Positions 1-9,293 are shown, counted from the first letter of the stretch. The stretch: 64,000 nt of DNA from JAUILA01 sp050289805 (GCA_050289805.1 JBNKGL010000018.1:1-64000); one strand, 5' to 3'. Program-made: numbers and translations. Notes: generated by a model from the letters alone, not told the origin.

Positions 1-1
1 G

Positions 2-1483
2 GCCGATGTCGCGGAAGCTCCGCCGGAAGGCGGTTTACCCCCGGAAATGGCAAAAATGGCGGCACTGGACCAGGAAAGAGGACTCCGCCTGAAAACAGAA
101 AATGCAACACCGGGCTACATATTATTTTCTTCGCTTACCAGCTCAGACGTATATCTGATTGATCTCGATGGCAATGTAGTTCATGAGTGGAAAACGAACT
201 TTGGACTCGGTTCCCATTACCTGATGGAAGATGGCCGTTTGTATGTGCACAGTCGGGATCCCGAAGCGGTCGTATTCTCCGGCGGCGGAATGGCCGGGCG
301 GGTTCAGGAACTCAGCTGGGATGGAGAATTATTGTGGGAATACCAGCTTGCGAACGAGGAAAACCTAATGCACCACGATTTTTCAGTCATGCCCAACGGC
401 AATATCCTGTTGGTGGCATGGGAAAGTAAAACCCCGGAGGAAGCAGCGGCCGCGGGAAGAATGGAACACCTGACCCCGAAAGCGGGCATATGGCCTGATA
501 AGGTTATGGAGATCAAACCTACAAAACCAAGCGGCGGTGAAGTCGTCTGGGAGTGGCACGCATGGGATCACATCATCCAGGATGTAAACCCCGATCTCCC
601 CAATTACGGAGAAATCGCTGCACATCCTGAAAAGATCAATATAAATCATGGAGATTCTATTCGTGAACAGGATCCCGAAGACTTTGAAAGAAGAAAAGCA
701 CAGGGACAAATGGCAGCTAATGCCACCATTGATAACATGGGATCCGATATTTTTCATACCAATGCGATCGATTACAATCCGGATTTGGACCAAATCGTGA
801 TGAGCAGTCCCGATTATTCAGAAATCTGGATCATTGATCACTCCACCACTACGGAAGAAGCTGCAGGCAGTACCGGAGGAAAATCCGGGAAAGGTGGCGA
901 CCTCCTGTACCGGTGGGGAAACCCTCAAAATTATAACAGGGGAGACACAACAGATCAATATTTACGTGGCCAGCATGACGTGCGCTGGATTCTTCCCGGT
1001 TATCCCGGTGAAGGTGACCTAACCATCTTCAATAATAACTTCAGGGATCAGGATGGAAAAGATCATTCGCAGGTTACTCAAATTACCCCACCCATGGACG
1101 ATCAGGGACATTATATTATTCCTGAATCAGGTCCGATTGGTCCTGAAAAACCAACCTGGACTTATACAGCCAATCATGAGGGCGACTACCTGGCAATGTT
1201 TATTTCCAGTGCCCACCGTATGAAAAATGGTCATACACTGGTGAACTTCGGGCCGCAGGGAAGGCTCCAGGAAATTACCGAAGACGGTGTGGTTGTCTGG
1301 GACTACTGGTCACCGTATATCGGACAGTGGAAACTGCCCGATGGAACACCGCCTCAGCCAGTAGGACCGTTCATGTATGCGATTTTCAGGGCTACACATA
1401 TTCCGATGGATCATCCGGCACTGGAGGATAAGGAACTTCAGCCTATTGAACCACAACCGGCCACACAGAAGCCTCCGATGTAA
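2..1483 (+). CDS. Arylsulfotransferase-like protein, 5' end outside the window
   Basis: The reading frame is open to the left edge, so the gene starts outside the window; the first internal ATG is at 47 but residues before it (…PPEGGLPPE) read on without a stop. The protein resembles the arylsulfotransferase (ASST) family, six-bladed beta-propellers that move sulfate between phenolic compounds in the periplasm. Family features visible are an early GYILF block followed by VYLIDLDGNVVHEW, an HHDF-x-MPNGN block near residue 107 after the ATG, and repeated NG/DG blade turns, ending in a Pro/Gln-rich tail. A signal peptide would lie off the window. Family known, substrate not deducible; the Bacteroidota members may not all be sulfotransferases. 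A hairpin with a T run follows the stop codon. Confidence 0.75.
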   Translation, partial: ADVAEAPPEGGLPPEMAKMAALDQERGLRLKTENATPGYILFSSLTSSDVYLIDLDGNVVHEWKTNFGLGSHYLMEDGRLYVHSRDPEAVVFSGGGMAGRVQELSWDGELLWEYQLANEENLMHHDFSVMPNGNILLVAWESKTPEEAAAAGRMEHLTPKAGIWPDKVMEIKPTKPSGGEVVWEWHAWDHIIQDVNPDLPNYGEIAAHPEKININHGDSIREQDPEDFERRKAQGQMAANATIDNMGSDIFHTNAIDYNPDLDQIVMSSPDYSEIWIIDHSTTTEEAAGSTGGKSGKGGDLLYRWGNPQNYNRGDTTDQYLRGQHDVRWILPGYPGEGDLTIFNNNFRDQDGKDHSQVTQITPPMDDQGHYIIPESGPIGPEKPTWTYTANHEGDYLAMFISSAHRMKNGHTLVNFGPQGRLQEITEDGVVVWDYWSPYIGQWKLPDGTPPQPVGPFMYAIFRATHIPMDHPALEDKELQPIEPQPATQKPPM

Positions 1484-1571
1484 CGAATGCTTGAAATTCA
1501 AGCTTAAAAATTTCAAGAGCGCATACACCAAAACCTACATTAATCGGGTATATCAAAACATAAATTCTTAT

Positions 1572-1840
1572 GCGACCCCCGCTATCGCAGGGGTCGTTCT
1601 TTTTTCTGCCATTGTGCTCACTTATTTGACCCCCGCTATCGCAGGGGTCATCCACAAATAATTCTCAAAAAGCACAAAAATTATAAACTCAGCCGAACAT
1701 AGTTCAACCCCTGCGTAGCAGGTGGTCGTATATCTGAGATAGGCCACATTTGTTAATTCGACCCCTGGGTAGCGGGTGGTCGCATATGTGAGATAGGCCA
1801 CATTTGTTAATTCGACCCCTGCGATAGCGGGGGTCGCATA
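1572..1840. repeat. Cluster of REP-like palindromes with a 54-bp tandem repeat
   Basis: At least five copies of a palindrome of the form GACCCC-TGCGATAGC-GGGGTC (in either orientation, with small changes) lie at about 1573-1596, 1627-1650, 1706-1728, 1759-1782 and 1814-1836. The last three are part of a direct tandem repeat with a period of 54 bp: GTCG at 1725, 1779 and 1833 begins equivalent units that also share GATAGGCCACATTTGTTAAT. This region of about 400 bp between 1484 and 1885 holds no credible gene; short open frames through it change with each copy. Confidence 0.8.
1573..1606 (+). terminator. Rho-independent terminator candidate after the arylsulfotransferase gene
   Basis: Arms CGACCCC (1573-1579) and GGGGTCG (1590-1596) form a 7-bp stem, followed at once by TTCTTTTTT. 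The same hairpin core recurs downstream without the T run, so a repeat unit seems to have been used as the terminator. Confidence 0.55.
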
Positions 1841-1885
1841 ATATCAAATTGACAACGAAAATAATGACTAAACCCCTGTATATAC

Positions 1886-3754
1886 TCAGGGGGTCCAATG
1901 GACCCCCAACTGCATATTTCTTCCCATTACACTATAGCCGTAGACCTCGTAATAATCGGTATCTAAAATATTTCGTATATCCGCGAAGAAACGAATCTTC
2001 GGCCTGGATATCGAATAAGACACCATTGCGTCCAGTAATGAATATGCCTCAAGATTCACCTGCTCACCTACAAAATCCCTGAGATTAAAATAAACATCCT
2101 TGCGCGACCCAAAATACTGCCAGGCGGCACGCAATTCAAAACCAGGAACCGGCGAATAGGAAATGGAAGTGCGCAGCGCATGTTCCGGCTGACGGAGAAT
2201 TCCATTAAAGACACTATCCTCCTGACTCAATTGCATTTCTCCGTTGAGCCAGGTATATCCTGCTTTGAACTCCAGTTCAGGCGTGATACGATATCCGGCC
2301 TCTATTTCTGCACCAGTTACATCCTGGCGATCGCTGTTCTGATAATCCATGATATAGATGATGATATTATCAATACGACGGTTGAAAACAGCAAAACGCA
2401 AATCAGACTTATGATCAGCTCGTTGAAATCCCGCCTCAAGGCTGCGGCTTTGTTCGGGCTTTAAATCAGGATTTGCTCCAAACTGTCCAAAAAGCTGATT
2501 TAGTGTTGGTGCCTTGAAGCCGGTCGTATAATTGGCAAAAACCTTCCATACCGGAGTGATCAACCAGCTCGGGTTAATACTGTAGGTCGTAAAATTTCCG
2601 AATTGAGAATGCCGGTTGAACCGAATACCCCCCTCCACGGAAAAACCGTCTACCTGATAGGTGGCCGTTGCAAAGGGAGCAAACAGGCTGGCGTCTTCAA
2701 ATTCTTCATTGGTAATTTCCTGCCGCTGAAATGAAACCCCCGGAAGAATCTGCCAGTTGTCAGAAATTCTGTAATGATAGAATGCTTCGAGATGATCAAA
2801 TATGGCGGCGTATTCAAACTTTCCGAAATCCGTATCAAAAACACGATTCGTTTCATTCCGGGCGACCTGTACCTGGAGATCACCTCGTTCTCCCCGACTG
2901 AAGGCAGTAATACCGTAGCGAATATTTCGCGCCTCATAGAGATTCACATCCGAATCGGTAAAGGCCCCGGCATCATAATCTCCACTCATGTCGGTAAACT
3001 GAAAAAACCCTTCCAGGCGGGTCTTACTGGTCAGCTCAAACCCTGCTTTCACATTTGCCGCATTCTGATTAAACGGATCCTTTTCAAATGCGTCCGTACC
3101 CGTGGTATCCCTTGCCTCCGAAAAGCCTTCACTCTGGCGCCGGCTGTAACCGGCTGAATACCTGAACTTACCTTTACTTCCCAGCAGGCTTACGTCTCCA
3201 AGAAATTGCCCATAGGTGCCATATGAAAGTAAAACAGAAGGTTCGATCGCCTTTTCCGGCGTTTTGGTAATAATATTGATGACACCCGCCATCGCATCAG
3301 ACCCATACAGAGTTGATTGAGATCCCTTTAAAATTTCGATCCGCTCAATGTTGTTCAGCGACAGAAGCCGCAGATCAAATACTCCATTAACTCCGGAGGG
3401 ATCATAAACCGGTACGCCGTCAATTAAAATGAGGGTGTATTGCGCAGAAGCACCCCTAAGGTATATGCCCCGGTCTTTCCCGGGATTACTATTGGCACCG
3501 TTTACAAACAATCCGGTCTGTTCGTGCAGCAACTGACCCAAATCCCGGGCACCCGCATTCTCAATCTGATCTTTTGTAATCACATTGATCACCTTGCCGG
3601 TTTGCGAAGAGGCTTTAGGAAATTTACTTGCCGAAATGACCACTTCCCGGAGTTCATTGAATTGTAATGAGTCCTGCTGACCGAAAGAATAATTTGGCGC
3701 CAGCAACCAAAAGGCAATACAGGTTATTGCCCAAACCCTTAACTCCTTTTTCAT
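1886..3754 (-). CDS. TonB-dependent outer membrane receptor, BtuB-like (vitamin B12 uptake)
   Basis: A 622-residue receptor that probably takes cobalamin across the outer membrane using TonB energy. The start chosen is the ATG at 3754, because it begins a clean signal peptide (residues 1-25, ending SFGQ); the frame extends 21 codons further upstream, into the riboswitch leader. A TonB-box-like LREVVISASK is at 35-44, the plug carries YTLILIDGVPVYD and LYGSDAMAGVINIIT, and the rest has the alternating pattern of a 22-stranded barrel. Length matches BtuB (about 600). The substrate call rests on the cobalamin riboswitch directly upstream on the same strand. The C-terminus ends in HWTP rather than in an aromatic residue. 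The methylmalonyl-CoA mutase at 58186-61397 is a likely user of the cofactor. Confidence 0.88.
   Translation of the reverse strand: MKKELRVWAITCIAFWLLAPNYSFGQQDSLQFNELREVVISASKFPKASSQTGKVINVITKDQIENAGARDLGQLLHEQTGLFVNGANSNPGKDRGIYLRGASAQYTLILIDGVPVYDPSGVNGVFDLRLLSLNNIERIEILKGSQSTLYGSDAMAGVINIITKTPEKAIEPSVLLSYGTYGQFLGDVSLLGSKGKFRYSAGYSRRQSEGFSEARDTTGTDAFEKDPFNQNAANVKAGFELTSKTRLEGFFQFTDMSGDYDAGAFTDSDVNLYEARNIRYGITAFSRGERGDLQVQVARNETNRVFDTDFGKFEYAAIFDHLEAFYHYRISDNWQILPGVSFQRQEITNEEFEDASLFAPFATATYQVDGFSVEGGIRFNRHSQFGNFTTYSINPSWLITPVWKVFANYTTGFKAPTLNQLFGQFGANPDLKPEQSRSLEAGFQRADHKSDLRFAVFNRRIDNIIIYIMDYQNSDRQDVTGAEIEAGYRITPELEFKAGYTWLNGEMQLSQEDSVFNGILRQPEHALRTSISYSPVPGFELRAAWQYFGSRKDVYFNLRDFVGEQVNLEAYSLLDAMVSYSISRPKIRFFADIRNILDTDYYEVYGYSVMGRNMQLGVHWTP
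1889..1907 (-). other. Perfect hairpin over the last codons of the BtuB-like gene
   Basis: GGGGGTCC (1889-1896) and GGACCCCC (1900-1907) pair perfectly around a 3-nt loop. The stem covers the last codons of the receptor gene, whose stop is at 1886-1888. A second, competing pairing CCCCTG (1873-1878) with CAGGGG (1887-1892) overlaps it. No T run follows on the minus strand, so a role as mRNA 3'-end stabiliser is more likely than a standard terminator, but this is inference. Confidence 0.4.
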
Positions 3755-3845
3755 TGTAATGAATGTTTTAATGAAACAAAAGGAGTAAAAGAGAGGAACA
3801 GAAAATTCCATTCTCACGCTTTTACCCGAAGCATTGAATAAACAG

Positions 3846-3990
3846 CGTCATGGCAGGTCTCCTGGCTTTCCCGGTTGATGCCGCCTTCTCATCTGTTACA
3901 GACAATGGCTTCACTGGCATCAGCCTCTTTATGGGATTACAGTAGCGGGAACTGCTCCGGATTCGCACCGGTATTCCCTTTTAAGTCCAC
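3846..3990 (-). promoter_or_regulatory. Cobalamin (adenosylcobalamin) riboswitch
   Basis: Read on the minus strand, the leader contains the family signature in order: AAAAGGGAATACCGGTGCGA, AATCCGGAGCAGTTCCCGC, TACTGTAA, and the B12 box AGCCAGGAGACCTGCC (complement of 3852-3867). This is the conserved core of the cobalamin element, which in this arrangement turns off translation or transcription when the cofactor is plentiful. It lies about 90 nt upstream of the chosen start of the BtuB-like gene. A perfect GTCCAC/GTGGAC hairpin (3985-4000) stands at its 5' side. No strong terminator is visible between box and start, which suggests control at the level of translation. Confidence 0.93.
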
Positions 3991-4065
3991 CATAGTGGAC
4001 ACCACGACAATGCAAGTATACATAAAATTCTTCGTGGAGCGATTCCAATGTTTTTCCGATATTTT

Positions 4066-4079
4066 TTAGACTTATCTAA
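4066..4079. promoter_or_regulatory. Possible DtxR/MntR-type operator
   Basis: TTAGA-CTTA-TCTAA is a palindrome in a T/A-rich stretch 45 bp upstream of the second receptor gene. The form resembles sites of metal-sensing DtxR-family repressors (TTAG…CTAA halves), but no regulator gene is in the window. It lies between the divergent receptor genes, so it could act on either one. Confidence 0.35.
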
Positions 4080-4123
4080 TTTATTTTTTAGCTTTACAAT
4101 AATAATATTTACGCCGAACCGAA

Positions 4124-6352
4124 ATGCGACTTATTGTCACACTACTATTCCTTCTGATTGCCATACCTGTATTTTCACAATTCAGGTTTACGGGAGTTAT
4201 TGAAGGAACGGACGGACCGATTCCGGGCGCAACGATCCGTGAATTACCGGGTGGGGCAACTGGTATATCCGACAGTCTGGGCAGGTTCACACTTGACGGT
4301 ATTCAGCAGGAAAAACCACGGATTGAGATCCGTTCATTGGGATATAAATCAACCACGAGGGAATTTGACCTCACTTCGGGTAAGCCCGTTACCATATTTC
4401 TGGAAGAAAGTTCTCTGGGCCTTGATGAAGTAGTAATCACGGGAACTCTTCAGCCTGTATTTGTATCACAGTCTGCAATTAAAACGGAGGTACTTACTAC
4501 CAAGCATTTCAATACATTTATGCCTTCCGCTTCCAACAACCTGGTTGACGCCATGGCACTGGTGAATGGTGTACAGGAAGTTGTTTCATGTGGGGTTTGT
4601 TTTACCAATAGCATAAGTATTAACGGTCTTCCAGGTCAGTATACATCGATTCTGATTGACGGCACGCCCATGTATGGTAACCTCGCATCTGTGTATGGCT
4701 TGAATGGAATCCCGGGCGTAATGGTCGACCGGGTGGAAGTGATCAAGGGACCGGGTTCCACGCTGTATGGTTCTGAGGCATTGGCGGGCGTCATTAATAT
4801 TATCACCCGTGATCCGGCCAAACAGCCAACCCTCACAACCGATATAATGGGCACATCACATGGGGAGGCTTTTATTAATACTGCATTTTCGAAAGAATGG
4901 GAAAAAACCTCATCATACTCAGGGTTGAGTTATGCCGGCATGCATCAGTTCATAGACGAAAACAATGACGGCTTTGGTGATATAGTCAATATGGACCGCT
5001 TTTCATTTTTTAGTAAGTGGGCGTTCAGCCTTCCTAAGAATCAAAAATTAACCTTCTCCGCCAAAGTGATGACAGAAGACCGCAGGAATGGTGTTTTGCC
5101 ATTTTTGGAAAGACATTCAGAACTACGGGGCAATGATTCCATTTATGGGGAAAGTATTCAAACGAACAGACTGGAAATATTCGGATCGTTTGAGGGTAAT
5201 CATGGATATAAAGTAGATTATTCATTCAGTCTGCATGATCAGGACAGCTATTACGGCAGCGATCATTACGAGGCAAGGCAACAGATCGGCTTTGTTAACT
5301 TTTACCGATCCATGGAAACGGGTCGGCACTCTTTTTTAACCGGTATCACGACGAGATATCAATATTATGATGATAACACGGTGGCCACTCCCGATGGGGC
5401 AGACAAACAGTTTATTCCCGGGGTATTTATTCAGGATGAATTTGAATTATCTTCTTCCATGTCCTTGCTTGGTGGAATCAGGGCCGATTATTATGACAGA
5501 CATGGGTTGATCTTTTCGCCGAGGATCAATGGAAAGTGGAAACCGGGCCAATGGACTACCATCCGCATCAATTCAGGAACAGGATTCCGGCTGGTGAACC
5601 TTTTCACGGAGGATCATGCGTTTGTTACCGGACAGCGGACCATTGAAATAAAAGAAGAATTAAAACCGGAGCGATCAGCCAATATTTCGTTCAACATCAA
5701 CCACATACTTACTATTGGTAACAGCCAGGCCAGTTTTGATGCAGATATTTTTTATACACACTTTATCAATAAGATCATTCCGGATTATTCAGACCCGGGG
5801 AAAATCATATATGATAATACCGCCGGGCACGCATCCACGAGAGGACTTAGCTTAAGCTGGTCCCAGGAATTCACATTTCCTCTACAGTTCATGACGGCTT
5901 TAACGTGGATGGAATCAACTGAAACCAGTGAAAACAGTACCACCACAAACTTGCCCTTTGCTCCCAATTGGTCAGGATTGATGAACATCAGTTATACTTT
6001 TAAAAGATCAAACTGGATCATCGCCTGGTCATCAACATTTACAGGATCAATGTTGCTCCCGGAAGTATTTGACCTGGACGGCAATGGTCAACCCTTAGAG
6101 GAACCACGTCCGGGAATTTCAGATCCCTTTCAAATCCACAATCTTCAGATTACCAAATCATGGAAGAATCTAAGAATCTACGGGGGATTGAGTAATATTT
6201 TCGATTATATGCAGCCTGTTTCGCCCCTTTCAGGATTAAACGACCCATATGCCAATCCTGGTTTCAGCAACTTTTTCGATACGGCATATTCCTATGCCCC
6301 TCTTCATGGAAGGGAATTATTTATCGGGATTAACTGGAGTCTCTCCAAATAA
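4124..6352 (+). CDS. TonB-dependent receptor with carboxypeptidase-like N-terminal domain
   Basis: A 742-residue outer membrane receptor. Residues 1-18 are a signal peptide (…IPVFSQ), about 20-95 form a CarboxypepD_reg-type beta-sandwich (VIEGTDGPIPGATI…GRFTLDGI), LDEVVITG near 100 marks the TonB box, and the plug holds LIDGTPMYG and LYGSEALAGVINIITRDP. A Cys pair, SCGVC, sits in the plug near residue 155, a feature of a group of Bacteroidota receptors that also carries the following SISINGLPGQYTSILIDG block. Substrate is unknown; ferric or other metal complexes would fit the palindrome just upstream. It is divergent from the cobalamin receptor, with 369 bp between them holding the riboswitch. 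No partner binding lipoprotein (SusD) follows, so it is not a polysaccharide system. Confidence 0.85.
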   Translation: MRLIVTLLFLLIAIPVFSQFRFTGVIEGTDGPIPGATIRELPGGATGISDSLGRFTLDGIQQEKPRIEIRSLGYKSTTREFDLTSGKPVTIFLEESSLGLDEVVITGTLQPVFVSQSAIKTEVLTTKHFNTFMPSASNNLVDAMALVNGVQEVVSCGVCFTNSISINGLPGQYTSILIDGTPMYGNLASVYGLNGIPGVMVDRVEVIKGPGSTLYGSEALAGVINIITRDPAKQPTLTTDIMGTSHGEAFINTAFSKEWEKTSSYSGLSYAGMHQFIDENNDGFGDIVNMDRFSFFSKWAFSLPKNQKLTFSAKVMTEDRRNGVLPFLERHSELRGNDSIYGESIQTNRLEIFGSFEGNHGYKVDYSFSLHDQDSYYGSDHYEARQQIGFVNFYRSMETGRHSFLTGITTRYQYYDDNTVATPDGADKQFIPGVFIQDEFELSSSMSLLGGIRADYYDRHGLIFSPRINGKWKPGQWTTIRINSGTGFRLVNLFTEDHAFVTGQRTIEIKEELKPERSANISFNINHILTIGNSQASFDADIFYTHFINKIIPDYSDPGKIIYDNTAGHASTRGLSLSWSQEFTFPLQFMTALTWMESTETSENSTTTNLPFAPNWSGLMNISYTFKRSNWIIAWSSTFTGSMLLPEVFDLDGNGQPLEEPRPGISDPFQIHNLQITKSWKNLRIYGGLSNIFDYMQPVSPLSGLNDPYANPGFSNFFDTAYSYAPLHGRELFIGINWSLSK

Positions 6353-6389
6353 TTTTTCTACCTTATACCGCTCAAAAAGAACAGGACAA

Positions 6390-6986
6390 ATGGCAACATT
6401 GAAAGATACGATCAGCGCTATGATACGGGATCTGAAAAGAGACGAGCTTTACTTTTATAATGATAATCGTTGTTTCAAATTCATAGAGGCTAACCCTGAC
6501 AATACCGATTTGCTGGTGATTAATGAGAAAATCAGTGCCATGAACAACGGCATCATCGACCTGTATTATGTCCCATCCATGGCCAAGCATATACAGTCAT
6601 TACACATCGATGCATATCTTCAAAGCGGTGATCTCGATATTGTCCCAAAAATCTCCGCACTGAAACCGGAAAGTCCTTTGGAATTCAGAAAACTGGCGTC
6701 GACCTATTGTAATTTTCATTTTCCCGATGTTTACCCTGTACAATCTGAAATTGCCGAAAAAATTATAGGGCTTTATGTTCAGCATATTGAAAATAACGGA
6801 CATGTGGATTCCATTATGCCATATTCCGATTTCAAAGAAATTACCGATCAATTTTCTTCAAATTATAACCTGGAAGCGTTCAACTATTACGAACTGGAAA
6901 AATTCCTTTGGCTGAAATCTGGTCCGATCATCGAATTCCTTGAAAATCCAAACCGTGCTGATCAGTTTGATCCGCCGGTCAAATAA
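6390..6986 (+). CDS. Conserved-looking protein of unknown function, 198 residues
   Basis: Start chosen at the ATG at 6390, 38 bp after the receptor stop; the frame is also open further upstream inside the receptor gene. There is no signal peptide and no membrane segment, so it should be cytoplasmic. It is rich in charged and aromatic residues and mostly helical by pattern. A block FRKLASTYCNFHFPDVYPV (about residues 99-117) stands out and looks like a conserved core of the type ASKYCxFHxPxxYP seen in small uncharacterised proteins; this is recollection, not a search. Could be co-transcribed with the receptor upstream and the amidohydrolase downstream (52 bp). No function is proposed. Confidence 0.6.
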   Translation: MATLKDTISAMIRDLKRDELYFYNDNRCFKFIEANPDNTDLLVINEKISAMNNGIIDLYYVPSMAKHIQSLHIDAYLQSGDLDIVPKISALKPESPLEFRKLASTYCNFHFPDVYPVQSEIAEKIIGLYVQHIENNGHVDSIMPYSDFKEITDQFSSNYNLEAFNYYELEKFLWLKSGPIIEFLENPNRADQFDPPVK

Positions 6987-7038
6987 TATTTTCACTGGCT
7001 ACCAATTCCAATTCGTATATTCCCAAAAAAAGTTCACC

Positions 7039-8613
7039 ATGAAGGCGTTTTCAATTCTTGCATTTTTAATCATACCTGTATTCACTTTCTCACAGATCAA
7101 GGATGCTCCGGATCGTTCTGAAGGCGAAGGACCCTGGCCTCAGCTCATCATCCGGGGCGTAATGATGATCAAAGGGGATGGCGCACCTCCTACCGGGCCG
7201 GTAGATATTGTGGTACGAAAAAATCGCATAGAGAAGATACAGGTTGTTGGCTATCCCGGCGTTGAGATCGACCCTGACCGCCGACCCAAATTGGAAAATG
7301 GCGGCAAGGAGCTGGACGCAACCGGCATGTATCTGATGCCCGGGTTCATTGATATGCACGGTCACATCGGTGGCAATGCGCAGGGAACCCCTGCTGAATA
7401 TGTCTTCAAGCTTTGGATGGCGCATGGTATCACCACCATACGTGATCCTTCGGCAGGGAACGGCTTGTCGTGGGTTCTTGAGCATAAACAAAAGAGTCTG
7501 AAAAATTCAATTACCGCTCCGCGTATCTTTGCCTACACATCCTTCGGACAAGGCAGTGCGGAACCCATCAGCACGCCTGAAATGGCCCGTGAATGGGTTC
7601 AGAATAATGCAAAGCAGGGGGCAGACGGCATCAAATTTTTCGGTGCGGCACCAGAGATCATGGAAGCCGCGCTCGTTGAAAATAAAAAACTAGGCCTTCG
7701 TTCTGCCTGTCATCATGCACAGATGGATGTGGCACGCTGGAATGTATTGAATTCGGCACGTGCGGGACTTACGTCCATGGAACACTGGTATGGGTTGCCC
7801 GAGGCAATGTTTACAGACCGAACAGTCCAGAATTATCCGCTCGATTATAATTACAATAACGAGCAGGACCGTTTCGGAGAAGCCGGCCGTCTGTGGCAAC
7901 AAGCCGCCCCTCCTTATTCTGAAAAATGGAATGCGGTTATGAATGAATTGCTTGAACTGGAATTCACGCTGGACCCTACCTTTAACATATATGAAGCGAG
8001 CAGGGATCTGATGCGTGCCCGTCGGGCTGAATGGCATGAAGATTACACGCTTCCAAGCCTGTGGAGATTTTATCAGCCCAGTAAAGTTTCACACGGCTCA
8101 TACTGGCATTACTGGGGTACAGAGGAAGAAGTAGCCTGGAAAGAGAATTACCGTCTCTGGATGACATTTATCAATGAGTACAAAAATCGCGGGGGTCGTG
8201 TTACGGCAGGATCTGACAGTGGGTTCATTTTTCAGCTCTATGGATTTGCCTACATCCGTGAACTTGAATTGTTGCGTGAGGCCGGGTTCCATCCCCTGGA
8301 AGTAATTCGCTCGGCAACCCTCAATGGCGCGGAAGCCCTGGGAGTAGATGACGAGCTTGGGTCGATCGAAGTAGGAAAACTGGCTGATTTTGTAATCGTC
8401 GAAGAAAATCCCCTCCAAAACCTGAAAGTACTCTATGGCACCGGTGCCATTAAGCTAACGGAAGACAATAAAGTTGTTCGGGTAGGCGGCGTTAAATATA
8501 CCATCAAGGATGGAATTATCTATGATGCCAAAAAATTGCTGCAGGATGTTAAGGAAATCGTCGATCAATCAAAATCAGCAGAAGGATTTGAAATCCGTCA
8601 GCCCGGTTTTTAA
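7039..8613 (+). CDS. Secreted amidohydrolase (imidazolonepropionase/prolidase-like)
   Basis: A 524-residue member of the metal-dependent amidohydrolase superfamily, a TIM barrel that hydrolyses amide or C-N bonds. The ATG at 7039 is preferred because it starts a signal peptide (MKAFSILAFLIIPVFTFSQ). The first metal-binding motif HGH is in MPGFIDMHGHIGG (His about 106 and 108), further ligand His residues lie in ACHHAQMD and SMEHWYG, and the catalytic Asp is in TAGSDSG near 390. The C-terminal LGSIEVGKLADFVIVEENPL is the small beta domain typical of the family. Likely exported to periplasm. It is longer than cytoplasmic relatives (about 400-430), with an insertion in the middle. Substrate unknown. 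The gene is followed convergently by a DUF2461 gene only 6 bp away. Confidence 0.85.
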   Translation: MKAFSILAFLIIPVFTFSQIKDAPDRSEGEGPWPQLIIRGVMMIKGDGAPPTGPVDIVVRKNRIEKIQVVGYPGVEIDPDRRPKLENGGKELDATGMYLMPGFIDMHGHIGGNAQGTPAEYVFKLWMAHGITTIRDPSAGNGLSWVLEHKQKSLKNSITAPRIFAYTSFGQGSAEPISTPEMAREWVQNNAKQGADGIKFFGAAPEIMEAALVENKKLGLRSACHHAQMDVARWNVLNSARAGLTSMEHWYGLPEAMFTDRTVQNYPLDYNYNNEQDRFGEAGRLWQQAAPPYSEKWNAVMNELLELEFTLDPTFNIYEASRDLMRARRAEWHEDYTLPSLWRFYQPSKVSHGSYWHYWGTEEEVAWKENYRLWMTFINEYKNRGGRVTAGSDSGFIFQLYGFAYIRELELLREAGFHPLEVIRSATLNGAEALGVDDELGSIEVGKLADFVIVEENPLQNLKVLYGTGAIKLTEDNKVVRVGGVKYTIKDGIIYDAKKLLQDVKEIVDQSKSAEGFEIRQPGF

Positions 8614-8619
8614 ATTTTC

Positions 8620-9264
8620 TCAATGAAGTACTGCCCGGTTCAGAAAATTCCTGAAGGGCATCATGATTTCATAGAGTCGTACCACCTTGTCCTGAAAACT
8701 GGCAGAACAGACTTCCTTCCTGGAAACGGGATGAATTACAGCATAGCTTTTGAATCTGAGCAGGTCAATATGTGGATGGTCCGTGGAATATCCTTTTGGA
8801 GCTGTCTTCAGCCGATCATCTTCGAGTTCAAAATTTTTCCTGAACTGAGGAGCTTCAATGATCGATTGTAATGTTTCACCTTCATAATCAATCTCCTCAC
8901 GGATACTTGATAGAATTGACGAGGGCGGATGGTAATACCCGCCTGCGATAAAGGATTCTTCAAGTCCCAGGTGAATATAAAAATCACTCTTGCCTTTTAC
9001 ACGATCCATGGTAGCGCCGATGTGTTCCTTATAGGTAGGTTTATCGGGATGAAACATAAGGTTATTATTGATCCTGTGTATCGCACGCTTTCCCTCGGTG
9101 GGACTATAGTTCGGATCAATGGCAGCCAGTCGTACATCCAGCTCATTGAGCCAAAGGATATAATGATCCCTGACGCGATGATACGCGTCACGATGTTCGT
9201 CCATCCATGCCTTGCTGTTATTTGTGCTCAGTTCTTCCAGAAATGCATAAAGCTCTTTCATCAT
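8620..9264 (-). CDS. DUF2461 family protein
   Basis: A 214-residue cytoplasmic protein of the DUF2461 (TIGR02453) family. Marks are the N-terminal FLEELSTNNSKAWMDEHR block, RIHRINNNL-like AIHRINNNLMFHPDKPTYKE, and FYIHLGLEESFIAGGYYHPP in the middle, where family members share FxxDxRFSKDKxPYK and GGGxxxP. No catalytic role is established for the family. Length is usual. It is convergent with the amidohydrolase and separated from the upstream beta-glucosidase stop by 29 bp, so it may be read from that gene's promoter. A second in-frame ATG directly follows the first; either could be used. Confidence 0.85.
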   Translation of the reverse strand: MMKELYAFLEELSTNNSKAWMDEHRDAYHRVRDHYILWLNELDVRLAAIDPNYSPTEGKRAIHRINNNLMFHPDKPTYKEHIGATMDRVKGKSDFYIHLGLEESFIAGGYYHPPSSILSSIREEIDYEGETLQSIIEAPQFRKNFELEDDRLKTAPKGYSTDHPHIDLLRFKSYAVIHPVSRKEVCSASFQDKVVRLYEIMMPFRNFLNRAVLH

Positions 9265-9293
9265 TGTCTGAACAAGCTCTTTTACAAAAGGTT

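Noticed and set aside
1572..1840. CRISPR-like array
   Set aside because: The repeats are palindromes joined in a 54-bp tandem unit; the parts between are also repeated, so there are no spacers, and no cas gene is present.
1377..1898. Small open frames on both strands across the repeat cluster
   Set aside because: They are made of the repeat units, have no domain or signal, and shift with each copy.
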